DNA of 64,000 nucleotides from Pseudomonadota bacterium (lineage in GTDB: Bacteria; Tectomicrobia; Entotheonellia; Entotheonellales; Entotheonellaceae): the NCBI GenBank assembly GCA_005777235.1, contig SXND01000282.1:1-64000 (forward strand), in the 5' to 3' direction. A program made the translations under genes and the position numbers. The notes beneath the pieces were generated by a model that saw only the letters and a list, made by a program, of their open reading frames with translations, was not told where the DNA came from and searched no databases. Of this stretch, positions 43,612 to 52,733 are shown piece after piece; position 1 is the stretch's first letter; every line of letters starts with the position of its first letter.

Positions 43612-45684
43612 TCAAGCATCGCGCCCCAACTGGCTGAGCATAAACGCAAAATCGGCCGCCAACTCGCGCAGGTGATCATAGCGCCCCGAGGCACCGCCGT
43701 GCCCAGCCCCCATGTTCGTGACCAGGAGCAGCGGGTTGCCATCGGTTTTCAGTACCCGCAGCCTGGCTGTGTATTTGGCGGGCTCCCAGTACATCACCTG
43801 ACTGTCATTGAGCGAGGTTTTGACGCGCATGGTCGGATAGGCCTGGCGCGTCAGGTTATCGTAAGGCGAGTAGCGGCGCATGTAGTCGTAATACTGCTTC
43901 AGATTGGGATTGCCCCACTCCTCATATTCCCCCACCGTTAGCGGTAGGCTGGCGTCGAGCATGGTCGAGAGTACATCCACAAACGGCACATCTGCCAGCA
44001 CCGCGTGCCACAGATCGGGCCGCATATTCGTCACCGCGCCCATGAGCAGGCCGCCAGCACTACCGCCGGCAATCACCAGGCGGTCGGAGGCCGTGTAGTG
44101 GGTGGCAATCAGATGCTCCGCCACGGCGATGAAATCGGTGAACGTGTGCATTTTGTGCAGCATGCGCCCGGCATCGTGCCAGGGCTTCCCCAGATCGCCC
44201 CCGCCACGGATATGAGCCACGGCGTAGATCAGTCCACGGTCCAGCAGGCTCAAACGGCTCGAGGAAAAATACACGTCGTTGGGATAGCCATACGCGCCAT
44301 ACCCCTCCAGCCACAGCGGGGCGCTGCCGTCGAGCGCCGTACCCACACGATACACCAGCGATACCGGCACCTCCGTGCCGTCCTCGGCGCGGGCGCTGCG
44401 GCGCTCGGTGACGTACTGCGCCGGGTCGAACGGCCCCAACACGGGACGGCGCTTGAGCAGTACCTGCTGGCGCGTCGCCATGTCGTAGTCGTAGACCGTA
44501 TCCGGGGTGGTCATCGACTGATACACATAGCGCAGCGTCTGCGTCTCCCACTCGGGATTGGCGCCGCTGCCCAGGCTATAGACCGGCTCGTCGAAGGCCA
44601 TACGGTGCGTCTCGCCGGTGGCGAGCGCCGTCATCACCACGTGTTCCAGGCCGTTGTCACGCTCGTAGAGCACGCGATAGTCCTGGAACAGGTCCACATC
44701 CTCCAGCATGACGTCAGGCCGATGCGGTACGACTTCCTGCCAGTGCGCTGACGCCAGATTGGTGAGCGGCGCCGCCACCAGACGAAAATTACGCCCGGTA
44801 TCATTGATGCGCAGATAGAAATGCGCCCCATGGTGGTCCACGTCATACTCGATATTGGCGCGACGCTTGCACACGAGACGCCAGCGCCCGTGTGGACGGT
44901 CGGCGGGAAGGTAGCGCACCTCACTCGACGTGTGGCTGCCGCTGGCCAGCAGCAGGTAGGCGCGGCTGCGTGTGCGCCCGACATGTACGCCGAAGCGCTC
45001 ATCTTTTTCCGTGTAGACCAATGTATCAGGCTCCTGGCCTAGCACATGCTTCCACACCTGGTTGGAGCGCTTGGTGACCTCGTCTTCGGTGCTGTAAAAC
45101 AGCGTCTGATTGTCCGCAGCCCAGACCACGGACGTGACGCGCTGGCGCTGCATCGGCAGCAAGGCAGCCGTACGCAGATCTTTAATAGACAACGTGAACT
45201 GCCGAAAGCCGGTGTCATCGGTGCTGAAGGCGCACAGGTGGTCGTTATCGCTCAGCGACATAGCGCCAAGGGACATGAACGCCTTGCCCTCGGCCAGGGC
45301 ATTGACATCCAGCAGGACGTGTTCCGGCGCGTCCTCACCTGCCAGCGCGGCTTTACGGCACAGGATGGGATACTGCTTTCCGGCTTCCGTGCGACTGTAG
45401 TACAACCAACTGCGCAGGCGATACGGCACAGACAGGTCGGTTTCCTGGATGCGCCCGAGCATCTCGTGATACAGCGTGTCCTCAAACGTTTTGAGCGGCG
45501 CCGTGAGCGCGCTGGCGTAGGCATTCTCCGCTTCCAGGTACGCGATGACCTCTGGGGCCTCTTTGTGACGCAACCAGGCATACTCGTCGATCCGTGTGTC
45601 CCCGTGCTTGGTCATGGGGGTTGGATGCTGTGGCGCGACGGGAGCCGTGAGAGTGGGGGAGAGCGCTGGCGTCTGAGTCGGCAT
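43612..45684 (-). CDS. Oligopeptidase B (prolyl oligopeptidase family, S9A)
   Basis: 690 residues from ATG 45684 (AAGGA 7 nt upstream), about the normal length. A cytoplasmic serine peptidase that cuts short peptides after basic residues. The N-terminal seven-bladed propeller (GDTRIDEYAWLRHKEAPEVI; SNQVWKHVLGQEPDTLVYTE) precedes the alpha/beta hydrolase domain: AHIRGGGDLGKPWHDAGRML, VIAGGSAGGLLMGAV (nucleophile Ser in GGSAGG) and GAGHGGASGRYDHL (catalytic His). Divergent from the alpha/beta hydrolase gene at 45807. Confidence 0.93.
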   Translation of the reverse strand: MPTQTPALSPTLTAPVAPQHPTPMTKHGDTRIDEYAWLRHKEAPEVIAYLEAENAYASALTAPLKTFEDTLYHEMLGRIQETDLSVPYRLRSWLYYSRTEAGKQYPILCRKAALAGEDAPEHVLLDVNALAEGKAFMSLGAMSLSDNDHLCAFSTDDTGFRQFTLSIKDLRTAALLPMQRQRVTSVVWAADNQTLFYSTEDEVTKRSNQVWKHVLGQEPDTLVYTEKDERFGVHVGRTRSRAYLLLASGSHTSSEVRYLPADRPHGRWRLVCKRRANIEYDVDHHGAHFYLRINDTGRNFRLVAAPLTNLASAHWQEVVPHRPDVMLEDVDLFQDYRVLYERDNGLEHVVMTALATGETHRMAFDEPVYSLGSGANPEWETQTLRYVYQSMTTPDTVYDYDMATRQQVLLKRRPVLGPFDPAQYVTERRSARAEDGTEVPVSLVYRVGTALDGSAPLWLEGYGAYGYPNDVYFSSSRLSLLDRGLIYAVAHIRGGGDLGKPWHDAGRMLHKMHTFTDFIAVAEHLIATHYTASDRLVIAGGSAGGLLMGAVTNMRPDLWHAVLADVPFVDVLSTMLDASLPLTVGEYEEWGNPNLKQYYDYMRRYSPYDNLTRQAYPTMRVKTSLNDSQVMYWEPAKYTARLRVLKTDGNPLLLVTNMGAGHGGASGRYDHLRELAADFAFMLSQLGRDA

Positions 45685-45806
45685 GCGTCCGTCCTTTATG
45701 GGAAATGGGGATAGTGTCCAGACGCATGATAACGTAGAATAGCGCCCGGCTCCAGCAAGGGAGCTGGAGCGCGGATGGCCAGGGCAACAGACGCCAGGAG
45801 AACACG

Positions 45807-46625
45807 ATGCAGACCGCCTTTGTGCAGGCAGGGGATGTGAAGTTGCAGTATGTTGAGCACGGCACTGGGCCAGAGCTGCTCGTGCTGGTGCACGGCTATC
45901 GCTCATCGGCGCGCATCTGGCGCCTGGCCCAGGAGGCCCTCGATCCCACGCGTTTTCGGTCGGTGGCCATCAGCAATCGAGGGGCGGGGGACTCAGATCG
46001 CACGCCCTCGGAAGAGGCCTACACCGTGGAAGCATTTGCCAAAGATGTGGGTGCTGCCGTGCACGTCCTGGGCTTGCACGATTTTACCCTGATCGGACAC
46101 TCGATGGGCGGCGCCACGGTGACGCAGTATGCCCTGGATCACCCAGAGCTGTTAAAAGCCCTGGTGTTGCTCAATCCCGCGCCGTTAGCTGGTCGGCCGC
46201 TGGCGCCAGGCTGGGAGCAGCACATTCGCGACGAATTTGCCAGTGGCCGCCCCCAGGAAGAGACGGGCTCGAACATGGCCCATGTGCCAGCGGATTTTCG
46301 CCAGGCCCTGCAAGCCGACATTGCGCGCAATCCCATCGAGCGGGCCATTGGCGGACGGCGCTCTATGGCCAATTTGCAGCTGCGGCAACGGCTGCACGAG
46401 CTGTCCATGCCGGTATGCGTCATAGGCGGTGATCAGGATACCACGGTGGGCGTGCACAACATCCTGGCCGAATACCTGGCGTTGCCCGCAGCGCACCGCT
46501 TTCTGCACCTGTTCCACGGCGTGGGCCATTCGCCCAATGTCGAAGTCGCCGCCCGCTACGCCGGCGTCGTCGATCGCTTCATCAGTAAGACGGTGCCGCA
46601 GTGCCTGGCGCTGGCAAGCCGTTAA
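45807..46625 (+). CDS. Alpha/beta hydrolase
   Basis: 272 residues; AGGAG 6 nt before ATG. Core motifs: LLVLVHGYRSSARIWRLAQE (oxyanion loop HGY), FTLIGHSMGGATVTQYALDH (nucleophile elbow GHSMGG), VCVIGGDQDTTVG (Asp) and FHGVGHSPNVEV (His). Substrate unknown; esterase, lactonase or haloperoxidase-like activity are all possible. It is 7 bases upstream of an enoyl-CoA hydratase gene, so the two may handle one acyl substrate. Confidence 0.88.
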   Translation: MQTAFVQAGDVKLQYVEHGTGPELLVLVHGYRSSARIWRLAQEALDPTRFRSVAISNRGAGDSDRTPSEEAYTVEAFAKDVGAAVHVLGLHDFTLIGHSMGGATVTQYALDHPELLKALVLLNPAPLAGRPLAPGWEQHIRDEFASGRPQEETGSNMAHVPADFRQALQADIARNPIERAIGGRRSMANLQLRQRLHELSMPVCVIGGDQDTTVGVHNILAEYLALPAAHRFLHLFHGVGHSPNVEVAARYAGVVDRFISKTVPQCLALASR

Positions 46626-46632
46626 AGGACAC

Positions 46633-47430
46633 ATGATGGCCTATCAATTTTTGCTGTATGAACACCAGGAGGGCATTGTCACCCTCACCCTCAACCGGCC
46701 AGATCGCCTCAATGCTCTGGGCGATACGCTGCGCGAGGAGCTGTACGAGGCGATTGTCCGCGCCAGCGCCGACCCGGAAACGCGGGTGATCGTCATGACG
46801 GGAGCGGGGCGGGGCTTTTGTGCTGGGGGTGATATGAAAGCGGCCCACGACGTCAATGAGGGCCGTATGACGCGGGCCATGCTCGACCGCGTGGCGCCGC
46901 TCCGCGACAAAGTGGTGCTGGCCATGCGTGATGCGCCCCAGCCCATTATCGCCGCAGTGAATGGTCCCGCCGCCGGGGCGGGCATGAATCTGGCCCTGGC
47001 CTGTGACATGCGGATTGCCTCAACCGCAGCGACGTTTGGCCAGACGTTTGTCAAGCGCGGCCTGCATGTGGATTGGGGTGGCACCTATCTGCTGCCCCGC
47101 CTCGTCGGCATGGCGAAAGCCTGTGAGTTGATTTTTACTGGGAAGATGATTAGCGCCGAAGAGGCCCATAGGCTGGGCTTGCTGAACCAGCTGGTCGCCC
47201 CGGAGGAGCTTTTGCCGACGACCTATGCCCTGGCACGCACAATGGCCGCTGGCCCACCGATTGCTATCCGTCTGGCCAAGCGGGCGCTGTATCACAATCA
47301 GGAGGTCGATTTGCGCGCCGCGCTAGAATTTGAAACGTTTGCACAAAATGTATGCCGGGAAACGGCAGACGCCCGTGAAGGCGTGCAGGCCTTTGTCGAA
47401 AAACGTCCAGCGCGTTTTCAGGGACGCTGA
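46633..47430 (+). CDS. Enoyl-CoA hydratase/isomerase family protein
   Basis: 265 residues from ATG 46633 (AAAGGA 4 nt upstream; the open frame begins earlier in another gene). GIVTLTLNRPDRLNALGDTL at the N-terminus, VIVMTGAGRGFCAGGDMKAA, the oxyanion motif, and AAVNGPAAGAGMNLALACDM are typical crotonase features. The first catalytic Glu of true hydratases appears replaced in the PAAGAG-MNLAL region, so isomerase or another crotonase activity is possible. Probably co-transcribed with the upstream hydrolase. Confidence 0.9.
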   Translation: MMAYQFLLYEHQEGIVTLTLNRPDRLNALGDTLREELYEAIVRASADPETRVIVMTGAGRGFCAGGDMKAAHDVNEGRMTRAMLDRVAPLRDKVVLAMRDAPQPIIAAVNGPAAGAGMNLALACDMRIASTAATFGQTFVKRGLHVDWGGTYLLPRLVGMAKACELIFTGKMISAEEAHRLGLLNQLVAPEELLPTTYALARTMAAGPPIAIRLAKRALYHNQEVDLRAALEFETFAQNVCRETADAREGVQAFVEKRPARFQGR

Positions 47431-47508
47431 GGTTGGCGCGCGCTGCCGTCTTGCCTCCATGAGGCCAGCCTGTGCCGGGCAGAGCGTCGCAGCAGGCCGT
47501 CTTGAGCC

Positions 47509-47949
47509 ATGAGGTGGCATGTGCATCAGTCAGAACACCGCAATGATTCACACTATGGTATGGCTCTCGCCATTCAGGAAGCGCTCAACACTGGTGACAC
47601 GCAAGCCGCCGCAGCGGGGATCGAGGAGTTAATCGAGGCCTTGTCACGCTCAGACAAACGGGCGCTGGAAAGTTACCTGACACGGTTAATGCAACACATT
47701 TTGAAGTGGCAGGCCCAGCCAGAGCGTCGTTCGCGCAGTTGGATAGCGACGATCCACAATGCCCGCAAGCACATCCGCAAGTTGCAGGCGGACACGCCAC
47801 GTTTCACTGATCGCCTGATCCATGAACAACTTTGGGAGGATTGTCTCGACTCTGCCCACCGTGAAGCCGAAGGGGAGATCAATCGCGATCTCCCCTGGAC
47901 GGCGCTCTCGTGGGATGAGGTATTTGAGAGGCCGTGTACACTGGGGTGA
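47509..47949 (+). CDS. DUF29 family protein
   Basis: 146 residues. EELIEALSRSDKRALESYLT, RLMQHILKWQAQPERRSRSW and WIATIHNARKHIRKLQAD carry the core of DUF29, small helical proteins common in cyanobacteria and large-genome bacteria and often scattered as single genes. The family's usual N-terminal DFYAW-type segment is absent. Start uncertain: ATG 47509 or GTG 47518, with no clear ribosome-binding site. Function unknown. Confidence 0.75.
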   Translation: MRWHVHQSEHRNDSHYGMALAIQEALNTGDTQAAAAGIEELIEALSRSDKRALESYLTRLMQHILKWQAQPERRSRSWIATIHNARKHIRKLQADTPRFTDRLIHEQLWEDCLDSAHREAEGEINRDLPWTALSWDEVFERPCTLG

Positions 47950-47999
47950 TGACCGACACACTGCGGACGGCATGGGTGTTGGTCGCATCCCGCTATAGC

Positions 48000-48875
48000 C
48001 TAGACGCGTACGTATTTATCCACACTATGGTTCGTGGTCAGGCCCAGGTAGATGTCGCCGTGGGAGTCCACCCAAAGCCCATGGGCGTGGCGGATTTCCC
48101 AGCGCGCAATCACCCCGCCATGACCATCGCGGATGCTCACAAACGGCGGCTGGCCATCGACTTCCTGCTCGCACACGTAAAACATGCCATCCTTGTCGCG
48201 GGCCAGGTCGTTCGGCCCGCCCATGCCCGTCCACATGCTGAGGAACTCGCCAGTTGCCGAGAAAATCTGGACGCGGCGATTGGCACGGTCACAGACATAG
48301 ACCTTGCCCTCGGGATCGACCAGTACACTGTGCGGCAGATGGAACTCGCCTGGGGCGTTCTTGCCGGGCTGACCCCAGGAGTGCACGAGCTGGCCATCGC
48401 GTGTGAAGCGGTGCACGCGGGCATTGCGATAGCCGTCGGAGACATAGAGGTCGCCGGAAGGACTCGGCGTCAGCTCAGTGGGATAATTAAACGGGCCCGC
48501 AGCGCGCGGTACTAGGTCACCGGGTTTTTCGCCGCCGGTGTCGGAATGCACGCCGCGCTTGCCAATGATCTGTAAGGGCTTGCCCTCCAGGGTGAAGGTC
48601 ATCGCCACGGAGTCGGAGCGATCCGTAATGTAGACGATGTCATTGACAATGGTCATGCCGTGCGGATCGGTGATGGCGCCGATGCCCCAGCACTTGAGGT
48701 AGTTGCCGTCGCGGTCAAAGACCATGACCGGCGGATCTTTGCGCTGGAACACGTAGACCCGATCTTGGGAATCCGTCGCTACGGTGCTCACGGTGCCTAA
48801 CACCTCCCCGGTGGGGAGTTTGGGAAAGTCTTGCACCAGCTCGTAGGTATATTTGCCGCTGCCAACACGTGCCAT
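48000..48875 (-). CDS. NHL/SMP-30-like six-bladed beta-propeller protein
   Basis: 291 residues; GGAG 7 nt before ATG 48875. Repeated blades of the type DSQDRVYVFQRKDPPVMVFD, TELTPSPSGDLYVSDGYRNA, LVDPEGKVYVCDRANRRVQI and LARDKDGMFYVCEQEVDGQP are NHL repeats as in peptidyl-alpha-hydroxyglycine lyase and SMP-30 lactonases. No signal peptide. It may be a lactonase or binding propeller; no catalytic claim is made. Such proteins are abundant beside LLM oxidoreductases in these genomes. Divergent from the TAXI-type gene across 225 bases. Confidence 0.8.
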   Translation of the reverse strand: MARVGSGKYTYELVQDFPKLPTGEVLGTVSTVATDSQDRVYVFQRKDPPVMVFDRDGNYLKCWGIGAITDPHGMTIVNDIVYITDRSDSVAMTFTLEGKPLQIIGKRGVHSDTGGEKPGDLVPRAAGPFNYPTELTPSPSGDLYVSDGYRNARVHRFTRDGQLVHSWGQPGKNAPGEFHLPHSVLVDPEGKVYVCDRANRRVQIFSATGEFLSMWTGMGGPNDLARDKDGMFYVCEQEVDGQPPFVSIRDGHGGVIARWEIRHAHGLWVDSHGDIYLGLTTNHSVDKYVRV

Positions 48876-49100
48876 GCTCGTTCTCCTTCAGGGGATATCC
48901 TCGTCTGCGGGGCAGTGTAGCTGGGTCGCGTGGGCTTGGCAAGCGACCAGCGTCACGACGCAGGCAGCCTGGCCCTCGACGCTTCAGGCTGCCCGTGTTA
49001 AGGTTCCCTGAGCCCAGCGGGGGCGCTGGGGTGCGGCAGTATCGTCTGCTGGGCATTATGGGCCCGACGGGCCAGCGTTGACGGCCAGAGGGAACAAGAG

Positions 49101-50435
49101 ATGCCCACACCGCGTTGGCGCCTCCGTTGGGTGATCCTTACAGGTTGTTTTGCCCTCATAGGACTGGCAGCAGGGATCGCCTGGCTGGCCTTTCCTCATT
49201 GGACCTTCCGTATTGCCACGGGCCCCCTGCGCAGTGACAGCCAACGCCTGATGATGGCTTTTGCACGCAGTGTGGCAGAAACGCAGCCGCGTACCCGCTT
49301 CCGCATTGTGCCGCAGCCCGATGGGACGGCAAGCGCGCAGGCCCTCAACAGGGGTGAGGTCGAGTTGGCCATTGTACGCAGTGACGTGCCGGCCAGTCCC
49401 CAGGTGCGCAGCATTGCGATTGTGCAGCGTGACGTTGTGGCGCTGCTGGTGCCGCCGTACGCTCATATTGAGACCGTCGGCGGGCTGGCGAAAAAAACCA
49501 TTGGGATTGTGCAGGCTAGTGCTGGCGACGAGGCCATTCTTGACCTAATCCTCAACCATTATCGCGTGCCGCTGCAGACCGTGCAGCGCCTGCCTCTGGC
49601 GCTAGGAGAAGTGGGCCAGGTCATTGCCCGCAAACGCGTCGCCGCCGTGGTGGCGATTGGGCCCGTGGGGCCTGGTCTGCTGGCGGAGGTCATCAGCGCC
49701 ATGAGCAAAGCGGCCAAGGGCGCACCGGAGCTGGTGCCGATTGACGCAGCGGAAGTGATCGCCCAACACACCCCAGCCTTGGATGACATTGAGATGCCTG
49801 CCGGGGCGTTTGGTGGGACGCCGCCGCTGCCTGGGGAGTCAGTCACCACCCTGGCGGTGACGTGGCAGCTTGTGGCGCGGGCTACGCTCTCCAAGCCCGC
49901 GGCAGGCGAGATTGCCCGCCTCCTCTTCACCAGCAGAGCCCATCTCGTCCAAGCATTCCCGCAGGTCAATAGCCTCGAAGCCCCCGACACGGACCCGAGT
50001 GCCGCGTTCCCCGTCCATCCAGGCGCCGCAGCCTATTTTGACGGCGGGCATACGAGTATGTTCGACCAAATGCGGGAACGCTTTGAGGGGATATTCTATC
50101 TCGGGGCGATGCTGCTGAGCCTCCTGGGCTCCGTGTACGCCTGGCTGCGCAAGACCTGGCGTGGCCCAGGGGCCGACAAGGATGGGGCACATATGCAACG
50201 CCTGCTCGCCATGTTCCACGAGGTGCCAACGGCCAGTTCCGCCGACCTGGTGGCGCTGGAACAGGAAGTGCACACCATGGTCGCCTGGTCGTTGGAGTGC
50301 GTCGCGCAGGAGGCCATGGCAGCGGAGCAGTTTCAGGTGTTCTCGCAAGCTGTCATGCAGGTGCGCTACGCACTGGCGCAGCGGCGGGAGCATCTGCACC
50401 ACACACCAGCGCTGCAGGTAGGACCGGAACCGTAG
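49101..50435 (+). CDS. TAXI-type TRAP transporter solute-binding protein, membrane-anchored
   Basis: 444 residues. The N-terminal membrane/signal helix ILTGCFALIGLAAGIAWLAF is followed by the TAXI-family core (FRIATGPLRSDSQRLMMAFA; LNRGEVELAIVRSDVP; LAKKTIGIVQASAGDEAIL). TAXI proteins bind small organic acids outside the inner membrane. Unusually, there is a second membrane helix near residue 340 (GIFYLGAMLLSLLGSVYAWL) and a 90-residue cytoplasmic-type helical tail. No DctQ or DctM permease genes are adjacent. Substrate and permease are unknown. Confidence 0.85.
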   Translation: MPTPRWRLRWVILTGCFALIGLAAGIAWLAFPHWTFRIATGPLRSDSQRLMMAFARSVAETQPRTRFRIVPQPDGTASAQALNRGEVELAIVRSDVPASPQVRSIAIVQRDVVALLVPPYAHIETVGGLAKKTIGIVQASAGDEAILDLILNHYRVPLQTVQRLPLALGEVGQVIARKRVAAVVAIGPVGPGLLAEVISAMSKAAKGAPELVPIDAAEVIAQHTPALDDIEMPAGAFGGTPPLPGESVTTLAVTWQLVARATLSKPAAGEIARLLFTSRAHLVQAFPQVNSLEAPDTDPSAAFPVHPGAAAYFDGGHTSMFDQMRERFEGIFYLGAMLLSLLGSVYAWLRKTWRGPGADKDGAHMQRLLAMFHEVPTASSADLVALEQEVHTMVAWSLECVAQEAMAAEQFQVFSQAVMQVRYALAQRREHLHHTPALQVGPEP

Positions 50436-50444
50436 GCCAGCAGC

Positions 50445-50562
50445 GCACGCCGTTGCGAGGCTGCCCCCGGGAACGCGGGCATCCCGTCCTCTTCCAGAGC
50501 GGCCAAGATGGCCGCACTCCCAGGAGTGCTGCTCCTGCCGCACACTGGTCTCAACGACGTGC
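50445..50562. repeat. Inverted repeat enclosing palindrome A copy 5
   Basis: GCACGCCGTTG (50445-50455) pairs with CAACGACGTGC (50552-50562) at 10 of 11 positions and encloses the palindrome at 50466-50524. Both lie between convergent genes. Confidence 0.7.
50466..50524. repeat. Dispersed palindrome, family A, copy 5 (diverged)
   Basis: Opens CCCGGGAACGCGGGCATCCCG, with the central CTCTTCCAGAGC replacing the usual CTTCCGGAGC, and closes GGCCGCACTCCCAGG. It is the most divergent copy. Confidence 0.8.
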
Positions 50563-50565
50563 AGT

Positions 50566-51711
50566 CTAGGTCCTGGGCTGGCCCAGCGAAGCCGGGTTGA
50601 TCGGCGTCGGCATGGCGTGCACCGCCGGCAAGACCTTTTCGGCAAATAGGCGCAGGCTCTTTTCCGCCTTGGCGCGTGGCATGCCGCCGTAGAACATGTG
50701 GATCACCACCATTTCCAGGCTGATGGCTTTTTGCAGCGTCTGGATCTTGTCGATAATCTCGTCCGGGGTGCCAATGGGCTGCGTGGCGCGGCGTGCTGCC
50801 AAACCCGCATCGGCCACGCCGACGTCGGCCGTCTGGCGCTTGAGATACTCTTCATAGCCGGGGATGCCCGCAAAGCCCGGGTTATTCCATTCAAAGTAGT
50901 GATGCTGCGCTGCCAGCAGTTGATTGTGGAAATACTCCCAGCCCTCTTCGGCTTCGGCATGCGTCTCGGCGCAGTACATCCACAACAGCGTCGTCGGCTG
51001 GTCCGGCGGCAGGCCCAGCTCCGCCCGGATCGTGTTAAACTGCTGCACCTGCACGGTCATCTCGTCGAGGTTGGCCCCAGCCACAAAGAGCTGCCCCAGG
51101 CCGTTCTCCGCCGCCAGCCGCGCTGAAGCCTGGGTGGTGAAGGCTGCCTTGATACGCGTGGTGAGATCACCCTTGTGGCGTGCCTGCGGGCGAATGGTGG
51201 TGGGCGGGATCTTGTAGATCTCGCCGTCGAACGTGAAGCGCTCGGCCCCATCGGCGGCTCTGAGGGCTTTGACGACATCATAGAAATACGTGTGCGACTG
51301 CTCAATGGGATATCCCAGCGAGGCGTACTCGTGCGGCGCGATGCCACGGCCAATACCCAGATGCAGGCGCCGACCTTTTAACAGGATGTCGAGCATGGAG
51401 ACTTCGTGCGCCAGCCGTACCGGATTCCACCACGGCGCCACGATCACCGCCGTCCCCATATCCACCCGGCTGGTGCGCCCGGCCCAATAGGCCAGGTATT
51501 GCAAGGGGTTCGGCTGCATCGAATAGGCCGAGCCGTAGTGTTCAGTCGCCCAGATGGAGTCAAAACCCAGCGGCTCGACCAGCTCGCCCATGTACAGCGT
51601 GTCGTCCATGTTCTCGGCGTCTGAGACTTTGGGCGGACGGCTGTAATCCCCCGCCAGCAGGCGGTCCCAGTCGCCCTGGTTGTAGCCCGTGACCATCACT
51701 CCACAGTGCAT
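50566..51711 (-). CDS. LLM-class (luciferase-like) flavin-dependent oxidoreductase
   Basis: 381 residues from ATG 51711 (the open frame continues to 51789). The bacterial luciferase/F420-type TIM barrel: FDSIWATEHYGSAYSMQPNP, RVDMGTAVIVAPWWNPVRLA, HEVSMLDILLKGRRLHLGIG, RGIAPHEYASLGYP, and IVIHMFYGGMPRAKAEKSLR-like C-terminal segment. FMNH2- or F420-dependent oxygenases of this group act on aldehydes, sulfonates or other organics; the substrate is unknown. A remnant of a similar gene lies near 55740, and the 3' end of another at the right edge. Confidence 0.9.
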   Translation of the reverse strand: MHCGVMVTGYNQGDWDRLLAGDYSRPPKVSDAENMDDTLYMGELVEPLGFDSIWATEHYGSAYSMQPNPLQYLAYWAGRTSRVDMGTAVIVAPWWNPVRLAHEVSMLDILLKGRRLHLGIGRGIAPHEYASLGYPIEQSHTYFYDVVKALRAADGAERFTFDGEIYKIPPTTIRPQARHKGDLTTRIKAAFTTQASARLAAENGLGQLFVAGANLDEMTVQVQQFNTIRAELGLPPDQPTTLLWMYCAETHAEAEEGWEYFHNQLLAAQHHYFEWNNPGFAGIPGYEEYLKRQTADVGVADAGLAARRATQPIGTPDEIIDKIQTLQKAISLEMVVIHMFYGGMPRAKAEKSLRLFAEKVLPAVHAMPTPINPASLGQPRT

Positions 51712-51934
51712 GTCGGTGTTCCTCTCTCTGCTATGGTGCGCCCGCGTTGCGGGCCGAGCGCTTGTATGTCTCTGCCGTGCGCGGCCCATTGTGGCGAGCG
51801 GGCTGAGGGATTGTCAAGTTGACATCAGCGAGAGGCCAACGCACAATCACGCGTGCTTGCTGTTCTATCTGGCATGGATGACAGGCGAGAGAGGTTGGTG
51901 AGCCCAGACCTCTGGAGGGATGTAGAGGGGAGCC

Positions 51935-52721
51935 ATGAATGACGTCGTGAAGCAAATCCTGATCGGGGCTGCTGGGGATGGCGCTGGCGGTCTGGCCTCG
52001 GCCTTTGTCCTCCATCTGTTGCAAACCGCCGGGCGGTTGGTGCGGGCGCGCTGGTACCCCGGAGCGTACCAGCGCGCTCCAACGGGCGGTCGCCGCCGCT
52101 TTTGCGGAAGCGTTGGCGACCTGGACCATCACGGCGGACGAGGCAGAGCATTATCGGATGTTGTTCGAGCACTGGCTGCTCAATCCCACCGTGTTGAGTG
52201 AATTCCGCGCCCTGCTCACGCCGATGGACAGCAGCACCCTGGATGTTGAGACGCTGCGCGCTGAATTTGAGGATGCTGGCCTCAGTGTCGAGTATCTGGG
52301 CACGGTGTCGTTCGAGGTGCTGCTGCAGGACATGGTGGGGGCGTTTTATCAGGCGGCAGCGGAGGAACCTGCCTTGCAAGAGTCGATCAAGATTGACCTG
52401 CTGCGCCAGATGGCCCAGCGCCTGGGGGCTTTGGACCGCGTGCTGCAGCGGCAGACCAGGGTGAGCGAGCTGGCGGTGGACCATCTGGCCGAGAGCCGTC
52501 GTCTGGCGCACGAGCAGGCCCGCGGGCAAGACCACACCAATGCCCTGTTGCAGCACATCTACCAGGTGTTGACCGAGGTCACCGCAGGCGGCTCGCCTGG
52601 CCAGCAGATTGCCGCCTACCAGCAGAGCGAACTGGCGTTGACTACGGCTGGCTTGCTGACCGAACCGGTGGCGTCGCCTGCCAGCAACACGATGCCAGTG
52701 CCGATGCTCGCGGGCCTGTAG
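51935..52721 (+). CDS. N-terminal partner of the NACHT-HEAT system, interrupted by a one-base frameshift
   Basis: Two overlapping frames form one protein. From ATG 51935: MNDVVKQILIGAAGDGAGGL, ASAFVLHLLQTAGRLVRARW. It continues in the next frame as RTSALQRAVAAAFAEALATW, then LLTPMDSSTLDVETLRAEFE and a coiled-coil-like tail. The frames meet at TACCCCGGAG (about 52057); with one C fewer the whole reads as about 261 residues. The sequence is largely helical and resembles the small effector-associated proteins upstream of NACHT-HEAT genes; I cannot name its domain. TAG 52719 is 12 bases before the NACHT ATG, in the same frame, with no clear ribosome-binding site. Confidence 0.6.
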
Positions 52722-52733
52722 CCTATTCTCCGT

